A DNA stretch of 39,028 nucleotides from Allokutzneria sp. NRRL B-24872 (GTDB taxonomy: Bacteria > Actinomycetota > Actinomycetes > Mycobacteriales > Pseudonocardiaceae), in assembly GCF_002155965.1 (NCBI RefSeq), contig NZ_MUMH01000130.1, forward strand, positions 1-39,028, read 5' to 3'. The notes beneath the pieces were generated by a model. The model did no database searches, was not told where the DNA came from, and saw only the letters and a list, made by a program, of their open reading frames with translations. Positions 17,791 to 25,263 of the stretch are shown here, in pieces (within the stretch, counting starts at the first letter, position 1; every line of letters begins with the position of its first letter). Made by a program: the position numbers and the translations under genes.

Positions 17791-18885
17791 ATGTCCGTCA
17801 CCGGCCTTTCCGCTCGGGAGCGCTCGCTGCTGCCCACCGATCTTCCGCTGGCCCTGCTCGACAAGAACGGCATACCCGTCGACGACCCGGCGCTGGAGAT
17901 GCCCGCCGACGAGGTGCTGCTGGAGCTGCACCGGCGCATCGTGATCGGCCGCCGCTTCGACACCCAGGCCACCGCGCTGACCCGGCAGGGGCGCCTCGCG
18001 GTCTACCCGTCCTCGCGCGGGCAGGAGGCGTGCGAGGTCGGCTCGGTGCTGGCGCTGCGCGAGCAGGACTGGCTCTTCCCCACCTACCGCGACTCGGTCG
18101 CGCTGGTGACCAGGGGAGTCGACCCGGTGCAGACGCTCACGCTGCTCCAGGGCGGCTGGCACCTCGGCTACGACCCGTACGAGCACAAGGTCGGCCCGCA
18201 GTGCACCCCGTTGGCCACCAACACCCTGCACGCCGTGGGCCTGGCGCACGCGGCGCGGCTCAAGGGTGAGGACACCGTCGCGCTGGTGCTGCTCGGCGAC
18301 GGCGCGACGAGCGAGGGCGACACGCACGAGGCCCTGAACTTCGCGGCCGTGTGGAAGGCGCCGGTGGTGTTCCTGGTGCAGAACAACGGCTACGCGATCA
18401 GCGTGCCGATGAGCAAGCAGAGTGCCGCGCCGTCCCTGGCGCACAAGGGAATCGGCTACGGCGTGCCGTCGTACCTGATCGACGGCAACGACCCGGCCGC
18501 CGTCTACGCGACCGTGCGCGAGGCGATCGCCGCCGCCGCTGCCGGTGGTGGGCCCGCGCTGATCGAGGCCAGGACCTATCGCATCGAGGCGCACACCAAC
18601 GCCGACGACGCCGGGCGCTACCGCGACTCCGAGGAGGTGGCGGCCTGGTTGGACCGTGACCCGCTGGACCGGATCGAGCGCTACCTGAGCACGCGCGGCC
18701 TGCTCGACGACGAGCGCCGCGCGGAGATCCAGGCCGAGGCCGAGGACTTCGCCGCGTCCGTGCGCGAGGGCATGAACGCCGAGCCCGAGCTGGACCCGGC
18801 CGACCTGTTCGCCCACGTCTACGCCCAGCCGACGAAGGCGCTGCGCGAGCAGGCCGCCATGCTCGCCGAGGAGCTCGCGTCATGA
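17791..18885 (+). CDS. bkdA: Branched-chain 2-oxoacid dehydrogenase E1 alpha
   Basis: This 364-residue alpha subunit of the thiamine-diphosphate-dependent E1 decarboxylase acts with the E1beta subunit to transfer the decarboxylated acyl group to lipoyl-E2. The ThDP motif runs from GDGATSEGD at 169-177 to VQNN about 26 residues later. Upstream, YPSSRGQEACEVG and FPTYRDSVALVTRG are conserved E1alpha segments. The ATG at 17791 follows GGGAGG. Its stop overlaps the E1beta start (ATGA). The sequence alone does not exclude a pyruvate-type complex; the divergent Lrp regulator argues for branched-chain keto acids. Products would be isobutyryl-, isovaleryl- and 2-methylbutyryl-CoA, the primers for branched fatty acids and polyketides. 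Confidence 0.92.
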   Translation: MSVTGLSARERSLLPTDLPLALLDKNGIPVDDPALEMPADEVLLELHRRIVIGRRFDTQATALTRQGRLAVYPSSRGQEACEVGSVLALREQDWLFPTYRDSVALVTRGVDPVQTLTLLQGGWHLGYDPYEHKVGPQCTPLATNTLHAVGLAHAARLKGEDTVALVLLGDGATSEGDTHEALNFAAVWKAPVVFLVQNNGYAISVPMSKQSAAPSLAHKGIGYGVPSYLIDGNDPAAVYATVREAIAAAAAGGGPALIEARTYRIEAHTNADDAGRYRDSEEVAAWLDRDPLDRIERYLSTRGLLDDERRAEIQAEAEDFAASVREGMNAEPELDPADLFAHVYAQPTKALREQAAMLAEELAS

Positions 18886-19898
18886 CAACCGCCGTGCGCA
18901 ACCAGGAACTGTCCATGTCAGCGGCGCTGAACCGGGCGCTCGCGGACGCGCTCGAAGCCGACGAGCGCGTGCTCGTCTTCGGCGAGGACGTCGGCCCGCT
19001 CGGCGGGGTCTTCCGCGTCACCGACGGGCTGAGCGCGCGCTTCGGCGAGCAGCGCGTCTTCGACACCCCGCTCGCGGAGTCCGGCATCGTCGGCACCGCG
19101 ATCGGCATGGCGATGAACGGCATGCGCCCCGTCGTGGAGATGCAGTTCGACGCCTTCGCCTACCCCGCGTTCGAGCAGATCACCAGCCACCTGGCGAAGC
19201 TGCGCAACCGCACGCGCGGCCGCGTCGAGCTGCCCGTGGTCATCCGGGTTCCCTACGGCGGCGGCATCGGCGGCGTGGAGCACCACTGCGACTCCTCCGA
19301 GGCGTACTACACGCACACGCCCGGCCTGCGCGTTGTCACGCCAGGAACTCCGGGGGACGCCTACCAGCTGCTGCGCGACGCGATCGACTCGCCGGACCCG
19401 GTGATCTTCCTGGAGCCCAAGCGCCGCTACTGGTCCAAGGGCCCCGTCGCGTTCGACCGCTCCGGCCCCGCGATGGACCGCGCGGTCGTGCGGCGGCCGG
19501 GCAAGGACGTCACGCTGATCGCCTACGGCCCGATGGTCGCCACCGCGCTGGAGACCGCGGCGGCCGCGACCGAGGAGGGCTGGGACGTCGAAGTCGTCGA
19601 CCTGCGAAGCCTTTCGCCGTTCGACGACGAGACGGTCACCGAGTCGGTGCGCCGCACCGGACGGGCCGTCGTGGTGCACGAGGCTTCCGGGTTCTCCGGT
19701 TACGGCGCGGAGGTCGTCGCGCGCGTCACCGAGCGGTGCTTCCACCACCTGCACGCGCCGATCCTGCGCGTCACCGGCTTCGACATCCCGTACCCGCCGC
19801 CGAAGCTGGAGGAGCACCACCTGCCCGGCGTCGACCGCATCCTCGACGCCATCGGCCGGTTGCAGTGGGACGACGAGGTGGTGGGCTTCCATGGCTGA
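18882..19898 (+). CDS. bkdB: Branched-chain 2-oxoacid dehydrogenase E1 beta
   Basis: This 338-residue beta subunit of the E1 heterotetramer supplies part of the ThDP pocket. Conserved segments are FGEDVGPLGGVFRVTDGL (about 30-47), FDTPLAESGIVGTAIGMA, EMQFDAFAYPAFEQI and RVPYGGGIGG, with the C-terminal transketolase domain VVDLRSLSPFDDETV. The ATG at 18882 overlaps the E1alpha stop by four bases; an internal ATG at 18915 is an alternative. The last eight bases overlap the E2 start. Tight overlap implies equimolar, coupled synthesis of the complex. Confidence 0.93.
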   Translation: MTTAVRNQELSMSAALNRALADALEADERVLVFGEDVGPLGGVFRVTDGLSARFGEQRVFDTPLAESGIVGTAIGMAMNGMRPVVEMQFDAFAYPAFEQITSHLAKLRNRTRGRVELPVVIRVPYGGGIGGVEHHCDSSEAYYTHTPGLRVVTPGTPGDAYQLLRDAIDSPDPVIFLEPKRRYWSKGPVAFDRSGPAMDRAVVRRPGKDVTLIAYGPMVATALETAAAATEEGWDVEVVDLRSLSPFDDETVTESVRRTGRAVVVHEASGFSGYGAEVVARVTERCFHHLHAPILRVTGFDIPYPPPKLEEHHLPGVDRILDAIGRLQWDDEVVGFHG

Positions 19899-21129
19899 CT
19901 TCCTGCTGCCGGACCTCGGCGAGGGCCTGACCGAGGCGGAGATCATCAGCTGGCTGGTCGAGATCGGCGACACCGTCGCGATCGACCAGCCCGTCGTCGA
20001 GGTCGAGACGGCCAAGGCCGTGGTGGAGGTGCCCTCGCCGTACTCCGGCGTCGTCACCGCGCGCCACGGCGTCGCGGGCGAGACGCTCTCCGTCGGCTCC
20101 GTGCTGCTCAGCGTCGGCTCTTCGGAGGATGCGGAAAAGGGCTTCGCTGAGCCGGGAATCGTCGTTCCGGCGCCGTCTGGGCCGGTCGACGAGGGCAGCG
20201 GCAATGTGCTGATCGGCTACGGCACGTCCTCGGCGCCGCGCCGCAGACGGGGGCGCGGGCGCGTCAAGCAGGAAGCCACAGCCGGTGCGCCCAAGATCGA
20301 GGTCGCGAGCGCGAAGCCAGCGGTGATCTCGCCGTTGGTGCGTCGCCTCGCCAAGGACAACGGCATCGACCTGACGGTGGTGCGCGGCAGCGGGCCGGGC
20401 GGAGTGGTGCGGCGCTGCGATGTCGAACAGGCGATGACCAAGCCGGTCGCGGCCACGACGGGCGAGCGCAGGATTCCCCTGAAGGGACTGCGAAAGACCG
20501 TCGCGGACAAGCTCAGCGCCTCGCGCAGGGAGATCCCCGAGGCGACCGTGTGGGTCGACGTCGACGCGACCGAGTTGATGGCCGCGCGCGCCGCGCTCGA
20601 CGGGGTCAGCCTCCTGGCGCTGTTCGCGCGCTTCGCCGTGCTGGGGCTGCGCAAGTTCCCCGAGCTGAACTCGCGCGTCGAGGGCGACGAGATCGTGGTG
20701 CTGGACGACGTGCACATGGGCTTCGCCGCGCAGACCGAGCGCGGGCTCGTCGTTCCCGTTGTGCGAGACGCGAACAAGCTGACCACGGCGGGTCTTTCGG
20801 CGGCGCTCGCCGACCGCACCTCGGCCGCGCGCGAAGGCAAGCTGGGGCCGGCCGAGCTCACCGGCGGCACGTTCACCGTGAACAACTACGGCGTGTTCGG
20901 CGTGGACGGCTCGGCGGCGATCATCAACCACCCCGAGGCCGCGATCCTCGGCCTGGGCCGGATCATCGACCGGCCGTGGGTGGTGGACGGGCAACTTGCG
21001 GTTCGCAAGATCACCGAACTGACGCTCGCGTTCGACCACCGGGTCTGCGACGGCGCCACAGCAGGTGGATTCCTGAGATTCGTGGCCGACTGCGTGGAGT
21101 CCCCCATCCGGGCACTGGCGGACCTATAG
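19891..21129 (+). CDS. bkdC: 2-oxoacid dehydrogenase E2, dihydrolipoamide acyltransferase
   Basis: This 412-residue core of the complex has an N-terminal lipoyl domain (1-80) with lipoylated K42 in ETAKAVVEV, a basic linker (RRRRGRGRVK, about 115-124), a peripheral subunit-binding domain (about 145-182, ISPLVRRLAKDNGID), and the catalytic acyltransferase domain (about 190-412) with FDHRVCDG, H383 and D387. The ATG at 19891 overlaps E1beta by eight bases. No E3 (dihydrolipoamide dehydrogenase) gene follows, so a shared E3 from elsewhere must complete the complex. There is only one lipoyl domain. Whether the acyl group is acetyl or branched is inferred from the Lrp context. Confidence 0.93.
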   Translation: MADFLLPDLGEGLTEAEIISWLVEIGDTVAIDQPVVEVETAKAVVEVPSPYSGVVTARHGVAGETLSVGSVLLSVGSSEDAEKGFAEPGIVVPAPSGPVDEGSGNVLIGYGTSSAPRRRRGRGRVKQEATAGAPKIEVASAKPAVISPLVRRLAKDNGIDLTVVRGSGPGGVVRRCDVEQAMTKPVAATTGERRIPLKGLRKTVADKLSASRREIPEATVWVDVDATELMAARAALDGVSLLALFARFAVLGLRKFPELNSRVEGDEIVVLDDVHMGFAAQTERGLVVPVVRDANKLTTAGLSAALADRTSAAREGKLGPAELTGGTFTVNNYGVFGVDGSAAIINHPEAAILGLGRIIDRPWVVDGQLAVRKITELTLAFDHRVCDGATAGGFLRFVADCVESPIRALADL

Positions 21130-21140
21130 GGTCAGGCGGC

Positions 21141-21617
21141 ATGGACGATCTCGTCTGCCTGAGTCCGCCGGAGCGGGTGCGGCGGTGGGCGCGGTTGCTG
21201 GACCAGGTCGACACCCGGCTCCGGGACCGCGCGGACGGGCGCGTGGACTGGGTGCGGCTCAAGCTCACCCTGATCCGCAAGGGCCGCGCCATGGAGGTCT
21301 ACTCGGCGTCGGAGGCGGCGGTGCGCACCGCGGCGTTCGTCGCCGAGCTGCACCGCGAGGGCATCGCCGACGAGGTCGCCGAGGTCCTGCCATCCGCCGA
21401 GGAGCTGGTGCGCGCCTGCCTCGCGGAGATCCCGATCCCGCCGGAGCGCGTGCTGACCAGGGGCGTGCTCGACGACCTCGACGTGGACGCGATCCGCACC
21501 AGCAGGCAGGCGAAGATCCTGGTCGAGGCCGCCGAGCAGCACCGGGCCCGGCTGCGCGACGGTCGACTGGCCGCCGAACTGCGGAGCTGGAGCTCGCTCA
21601 AGCCCCGGCTGGTTTGA
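21141..21617 (+). CDS. Unknown soluble helical protein, last gene of the bkd operon
   Basis: This 158-residue protein of no family I recognise starts at ATG 21141, 11 bp after the E2 stop, so it is probably read with bkdABC. It is rich in leucine, arginine and glutamate and predicted largely helical, for example ERVRRWARLLDQVDTRLRD, VRLKLTLIRKGRAMEVYSA and RQAKILVEAAEQHRARL. There is no signal peptide, membrane segment or cysteine cluster. Third-position G/C bias is strong throughout, which supports real coding. A role with the dehydrogenase complex would be a guess. Confidence 0.65.
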   Translation: MDDLVCLSPPERVRRWARLLDQVDTRLRDRADGRVDWVRLKLTLIRKGRAMEVYSASEAAVRTAAFVAELHREGIADEVAEVLPSAEELVRACLAEIPIPPERVLTRGVLDDLDVDAIRTSRQAKILVEAAEQHRARLRDGRLAAELRSWSSLKPRLV

Positions 21618-21619
21618 CA

Positions 21620-21632
21620 GTCCACTGTGGAC
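21620..21632. repeat. Palindrome GTCCACTGTGGAC, second copy
   Basis: This copy is identical to the dyad at 1200-1212, and the shared block AGTCCACTGTGGACAT covers 16 bases. It follows a consensus-like TTGACA (21614-21619) just after the 158-residue gene. One-mismatch relatives occur inside coding sequence. It may be a regulatory site or a genome-wide abundant motif. Confidence 0.5.
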
Positions 21633-21691
21633 ATCGTGGGCTTCGGGAGTTGCTGAAAACCTGTCAGCTCCGATCTGCGTACCCTGGCGCG

Positions 21692-22531
21692 GTGACCGAT
21701 GTGCAGCCCTCGCCGCCCGCCGAGGACGAGAAGCCCGAGACGACCGAGCGGCCCAAGAAGAAGACCTCCTTCTGGCGCGAGCTGCCGATCCTGATCGTCA
21801 CCGCACTGGTGCTGGCGTTCCTGATCCAGACCTTCATCGCCCGGGTCTACGTGATCCCGTCGCAGTCGATGGAGACCACGCTGCACGGCTGCCCCGGCTG
21901 CACCAACGACCGGGTGCTGGTGGACAAGGTGATCCACCGCTTCACCGACATCGAGCCCGGCGAGGTCGTGGTCTTCCGCGGCCCCGAGTCCTGGACCAGC
22001 AACCACCTCGCCGACCCCGACGACGGCTGGGGCTGGCTGCGCGAGGTCGGCTCGCTGTTCGGGATGCCCGCCGCCAACGAGCGCGACTTCGTCAAGCGGG
22101 TGATCGCCGTCGCCGGGCAGAAGGTCGAGTGCTGCACCCCGGACAACCGGGTGATCGTGGACGGAAAGCCGTTGAACGAGCCCTACGTGCACTACCAGGA
22201 GGGCTTCGACGACAAGCAGATCGCTTTCGGTCCCGTCGTCGTCCCGCCCGGCCACCTCTGGATGATGGGCGACAACCGCCCCAACTCGCGCGACTCCCGC
22301 GCGGCGGGCCAGGGTCCGGTTCCGGTGGACAACGTGATCGGCAAGGTCCGCGCGATCGTGCTCCCGCCCAGCCGTTGGCAGGCCATCGACCACCCGAACC
22401 CGCAGGCAGTCGCGCTGAGCGCGCCCGCGTGGCAGTCCGCGATCCCGCTCGGTCTCGGCCTCGCGGGCGCGTGGCCCGCGCTGTGGGTGACGCGCCGCAC
22501 CAGTCGCGCGCTGCGCTCTCGCATGGTCTGA
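21692..22531 (+). CDS. lepB: Signal peptidase I
   Basis: This 279-residue type I signal peptidase (S26) is anchored in the membrane and cleaves signal peptides of exported proteins. A basic N-terminus (RPKKKTSFW) leads into a membrane helix (about 32-52). Box B PSQSMETTL holds the catalytic S59, box D RDFVKRVIAV holds the general-base K135, and box E is GDNRPNSRDSR. A cysteine-containing segment (CPGCTNDR) and a loop with DPDDGWGWL distinguish it from the E. coli enzyme, and a second hydrophobic helix lies near the C-terminus. The start is the GTG at 21692; TACCCT lies seven bases before it, so a leaderless message is plausible. Downstream lipoproteins need signal peptidase II instead. Confidence 0.94.
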   Translation: MTDVQPSPPAEDEKPETTERPKKKTSFWRELPILIVTALVLAFLIQTFIARVYVIPSQSMETTLHGCPGCTNDRVLVDKVIHRFTDIEPGEVVVFRGPESWTSNHLADPDDGWGWLREVGSLFGMPAANERDFVKRVIAVAGQKVECCTPDNRVIVDGKPLNEPYVHYQEGFDDKQIAFGPVVVPPGHLWMMGDNRPNSRDSRAAGQGPVPVDNVIGKVRAIVLPPSRWQAIDHPNPQAVALSAPAWQSAIPLGLGLAGAWPALWVTRRTSRALRSRMV

Positions 22532-22561
22532 GCAGATCTGTCGTTTCCCCCCGACTGAACT

Positions 22562-22600
22562 GATTCCCGGAGTAGGGTCCCGGAATCTGATGTTGGGGGA
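22562..22600 (+). promoter_or_regulatory. Promoter region of the lipoprotein operon
   Basis: TAGGGT at 22573-22578 fits the actinobacterial -10. It lies inside a dyad GATTCC (22562-22567) / GGAATC (22582-22587). GGGGGA precedes the ATG at 22604. No -35 consensus is visible. Confidence 0.4.
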
Positions 22601-22603
22601 TTG

Positions 22604-23167
22604 ATGCAATTCAAGGATCTGCTGGGGCGATTCGTCCCGGTGTTCGCCATTGGCGCCGTGCTGGTGTCCGGGTGCACCACGACGACGAGCGGGGAACCCT
22701 CGCCCGGCGAAGCGCCGCCGACGACCGACGCCGCGCCGAGCTCGACCAGGAACAGGGGAGGCGGCGGCGCGTCGGCCGCCATCGACCCGTGCACGCTCGT
22801 GCTGATCGGTGATCTGAGCAGCTACGGCACGTTCAAGGGGCCCACGAAGGACGTCGTCGGTGACTCCCGGGGGTGCAACTACGTCCAGACCGGCGGCGAC
22901 TCCGAGCCGAAGTTCGGGCTCAGCGTCGCCATCCGGGACCGGGACGGGATCAGCCTGGTCAGCGACAGGGGTTTCGGCAAGACCGACGGCGACCTCAACG
23001 GCCGCAAGACCGCCAAGGTGCCGACGAGCGCCAGGAACTGCATGTTCGTGCTCGCGATCGGCGAGGGCTCCCGGGTGGACGTGGTGATCAGCAGCCAGGA
23101 GTCCGCGCGGTCGTGCCAGGTCGCCGAACAGCTCGGTGACGTGGTCGAGCCTAGGTTGCCGAAGTGA
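22604..23167 (+). CDS. DUF3558-family lipoprotein, copy 1
   Basis: This 187-residue secreted lipoprotein has a lipobox VSGC with C24 as the lipidated cysteine after a hydrophobic stretch. A Ser/Thr/Pro/Gly-rich linker follows (about 25-60), then the DUF3558 domain beginning at DPCTLVLIGDLSSYGTF. Paired cysteines in the mature domain (DPC, RGC, RNC and SC) suggest disulfides. DUF3558 proteins are common cell-envelope lipoproteins of Pseudonocardiales and mycobacteria, without a defined role. The ATG at 22604 follows GGGGGA at short spacing; TTG 22601 is an alternative. The stop overlaps the GTG of copy 2. The domain ends with VVEPRLPK, as in both following copies. Confidence 0.85.
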   Translation: MQFKDLLGRFVPVFAIGAVLVSGCTTTTSGEPSPGEAPPTTDAAPSSTRNRGGGGASAAIDPCTLVLIGDLSSYGTFKGPTKDVVGDSRGCNYVQTGGDSEPKFGLSVAIRDRDGISLVSDRGFGKTDGDLNGRKTAKVPTSARNCMFVLAIGEGSRVDVVISSQESARSCQVAEQLGDVVEPRLPK

Positions 23168-23685
23168 GGGCCGTCGCGGTGCTCGCCGCCGCTGCCGCGC
23201 TGCTGACAGGGTGCACCACGACGTTGAGCGGGTCGCCGTCGCCCGGTGAGGTGTCGCCGTCGACCACGACCAGCAGTGCTGGCGCGTCGACCGCGCTGGA
23301 CCCGTGCTCGCTGCTGCTGATGAGCGATCTGACCAGCTACGGCACGTTCAAGGGGCCCGCGCGCGACGACATCGGTGGCTCCCGCGCGTGCACCTTCAAC
23401 CAGACCAAGGTGCACGCGTCGGACCCGAGCTTCGCGGTCAGCGTCGGCATCCGGGACAGCCAGAGCGTCGAGTCGGTCAACGACAAGGGGCGCGGCAAGA
23501 TCTCCGGGAACGTCAACGGCCGCAAGGCGTTCAAGGTGCCCCAGTCCTCCCAAGACTGCATGTTCGCGCTCGCGCTCGGGCACAGCGCCCGGGTCGACGT
23601 CGTGATCGCCGGCCAGGAGGTCGAGAGGTCGTGCGGCCTCGCCGAGAAGTTCGCCGAGGTGGTCGAGCCGAGGCTGCCGAAGTGA
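23164..23685 (+). CDS. DUF3558-family lipoprotein, copy 2
   Basis: This 173-residue lipoprotein starts at GTG 23164, overlapping the stop of copy 1 as GTGA. The signal peptide is short (MRAVAVLAAAAALLTGC; lipobox LTGC, C17). A Ser/Thr linker leads to DPCSLLLMSDLTSYGTF and the same four-cysteine pattern, ending VVEPRLPK. It is closest to copy 1: both share YGTFKGP, GRK and DVVI. No ribosome binding site of its own is needed given coupling. Function is unknown; an envelope location is expected. Confidence 0.85.
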   Translation: MRAVAVLAAAAALLTGCTTTLSGSPSPGEVSPSTTTSSAGASTALDPCSLLLMSDLTSYGTFKGPARDDIGGSRACTFNQTKVHASDPSFAVSVGIRDSQSVESVNDKGRGKISGNVNGRKAFKVPQSSQDCMFALALGHSARVDVVIAGQEVERSCGLAEKFAEVVEPRLPK

Positions 23686-24179
23686 GAACCGCCGCCGCAG
23701 TCGTGCTGGGAGTCGCGCTGCTCTCCGGCTGCACGTCGACGGTGAGCGGTGGTCCCGCGCCCGCCGAAGGGCCGATGCCGGTCGCACTGCTCGATCCGTG
23801 CGCGTTGATCCAACCCGGCGACCTGACCGGGCACGGCGCGTTCAAGGCGCCGCGGCGCCACGAGGTGGACGACGCCCGCGTCTGCGCCTACAACAGGGAC
23901 GGGGCCTCCGATTTCGAGCAGCGCTTCTCGGTGAGCGTGGGTGTCCGGGACGACCGGACCCTCGACACGGTCCGGTCGACGAGCCGCGGCAAGACCTTCG
24001 GGAACGTCAACGGCCGCAAGGCGGTCACGGTCCCGACCTCGTCCTTCGACTGCTTTTTCCATCTCGCGATCGGCGAGAGGTCCCGGGTCGACATCCTCGT
24101 CCTCGGCACCGACGTGAACTCGTGCGCGCTCGCCGAGAAGGTCGGCGCGGTGGTCGAACCGCGGCTGCCGAAGCGGTAG
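23682..24179 (+). CDS. DUF3558-family lipoprotein, copy 3
   Basis: This 165-residue lipoprotein starts at GTG 23682, again in a GTGA overlap. The signal peptide is MRTAAAVVLGVALLSGC (lipobox LSGC, C17). The linker is much shorter than in copies 1 and 2 and lacks the Ser/Thr run. The domain starts DPCALIQPGDLTGHGAF and keeps NVNGRKA and the end VVEPRLPK, plus arginine. Cysteines are retained as DPC, RVC, FDC and NSC. It is more diverged than the other two, which suggests an earlier duplication. Its stop nearly touches that of the convergent OGG-fold gene. Confidence 0.83.
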   Translation: MRTAAAVVLGVALLSGCTSTVSGGPAPAEGPMPVALLDPCALIQPGDLTGHGAFKAPRRHEVDDARVCAYNRDGASDFEQRFSVSVGVRDDRTLDTVRSTSRGKTFGNVNGRKAVTVPTSSFDCFFHLAIGERSRVDILVLGTDVNSCALAEKVGAVVEPRLPKR

Positions 24180-24180
24180 C

Positions 24181-24867
24181 TCAGCGCGTGTAGTGCGAGC
24201 CGAGCGCCTGGCCAGCGGCGGAGAGCGTGCGTTCGACGAGGTCGGTCGCGGTTCCCTTGCGCCAGCGCTCGGCCCACTCGGCGGCGTAGCCGAGGTAGTC
24301 GCCGTACTGCTCCGGCGACCACGGGCCGTCCATGCCCCAGTCCGAGCCGCGCAGCGCGTTCACGGCGATCACCACGTGCTCGTCCAGGATCAGCGGGCCC
24401 TTCTTGCCGTCGAAGGCCGCGAAGTACAGGACCTTGGTGAAGCCGGAGCCGGGCAGCCTGCCGAGCGCGTGCGAGCCCTTCCTGGTCAGCATCGCGAAAC
24501 CGGCGAGCGGGCCATCCTCGCGCGTCGCGCGCACGGCGGCGGCGAGGTTGGGGCCGACCATGTCGGGGTTGTGCCCGAAGACCATGCCGAGCTTGATCGC
24601 ACCGCGCTGCTTCGGCCCCGACGTCCAGACCGACGCGGCCACGAGCGTGTGCACGGCGCCCAACTCGTCGTCGGCGCGGCGGGCGATCTGGAAGACCGTG
24701 TGCCGGTCCACGGTCCCGGTCTCCAGCTCCGGCGGCCAGAACGCGGGGTCGGGCAGCTGCGGCAGCCAGTGCAGCTTGGTGAAGCCGACCTTCTGGCGCA
24801 GCAGGTACACGCTGTCCCGGGCGGGCGGCGTGCCGCGGAAGACCTTGTCGAAGTCCAGGGCGCTCAC
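24181..24867 (-). CDS. OGG-fold protein (8-oxoguanine glycosylase-like), tentative
   Basis: This 228-residue cytosolic protein has a pattern resembling actinobacterial OGG-fold proteins related to 8-oxoguanine DNA glycosylase: LVAASVWTSGPKQRG, the FTKVLYFAAFDGK block and GPLILDEHVVIAVNAL, then W- and Y-rich helices (YGDYLGYAAEWAERW). The classic HhH Lys/Asp pair of glycosylases is not evident to me, so activity is uncertain. The GTG at 24867 overlaps the stop of the HxlR gene by four bases, making a two-gene operon. With that regulator, a role in redox or electrophile damage would fit, but this is inference. Confidence 0.6.
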   Translation of the reverse strand: MSALDFDKVFRGTPPARDSVYLLRQKVGFTKLHWLPQLPDPAFWPPELETGTVDRHTVFQIARRADDELGAVHTLVAASVWTSGPKQRGAIKLGMVFGHNPDMVGPNLAAAVRATREDGPLAGFAMLTRKGSHALGRLPGSGFTKVLYFAAFDGKKGPLILDEHVVIAVNALRGSDWGMDGPWSPEQYGDYLGYAAEWAERWRKGTATDLVERTLSAAGQALGSHYTR

Positions 24868-25208
24868 CTCCGAACGGTATCGAGGCGCAGCGGCAGGTCG
24901 CGCTCGGCCCACTCGGCCATCGTGTCGAGCACCTTCTTCAGCCGCGCCCCGGCCTCGGTCAGCTCGTACACGACCCTCGGCGGCACCTCGGCGTAGGCGG
25001 TCCGCGTGACCAATCCCGTCTCCTCCAGGCGTTTCAGCCGCGCGGACAACGTCTTCGGGCTGATCCCGGACAGTCCGGCGCGCAGCTCGGTGAACCGCTT
25101 CGGGCCGTCGAGCAGGTCGCGCACCACCAACGTCGCCCACGGCCCCTCCAGCACGACAAGGAACCGGGCTATCGGGCATTCGGGTAGATCGTGACCCAGC
25201 TCACCCAC
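24864..25208 (-). CDS. HxlR-family winged-helix regulator
   Basis: This 114-residue MarR-like dimeric regulator belongs to the HxlR group. The family signature runs CPIARFLVVLEGPWATLVV, RFTELRAGLSGISPKTLSARLKRLEE (residues about 38-63) and YELTEAGARL. The N-terminal cysteine before PIARF is the one that several HxlR proteins (QorR, HypR type) use to sense quinones or electrophiles. The gene is divergent from an NmrA-like oxidoreductase across 55 bp, the same layout as qorR/qor2 of Corynebacterium. It also heads an operon with the OGG-fold gene. Repression of both arms until oxidation is the simplest model. Confidence 0.88.
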   Translation of the reverse strand: MGELGHDLPECPIARFLVVLEGPWATLVVRDLLDGPKRFTELRAGLSGISPKTLSARLKRLEETGLVTRTAYAEVPPRVVYELTEAGARLKKVLDTMAEWAERDLPLRLDTVRR

Positions 25209-25263
25209 GCCAACTCCAATAGTTCATTTGAGGTAACTGATTCCTTATCGGAACCATAGCCGC
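25209..25263. promoter_or_regulatory. HxlR/NmrA divergent promoter
   Basis: This is one of the few AT-rich stretches here. AGTT-N10-AACT at 25221-25238 is an imperfect dyad. TTCATT (25223-25228) and TATCGG (25246-25251), 17 bp apart, could be the -35/-10 of the NmrA gene, so the dyad would cover the -35. Assignment to the HxlR protein is inferred. Confidence 0.4.

Noticed and set aside
18918..20204. Long minus-strand frame opposite the E1beta and E2 genes
   Set aside because: It is an antisense shadow; it lacks any domain while the plus strand encodes all E1/E2 catalytic motifs.
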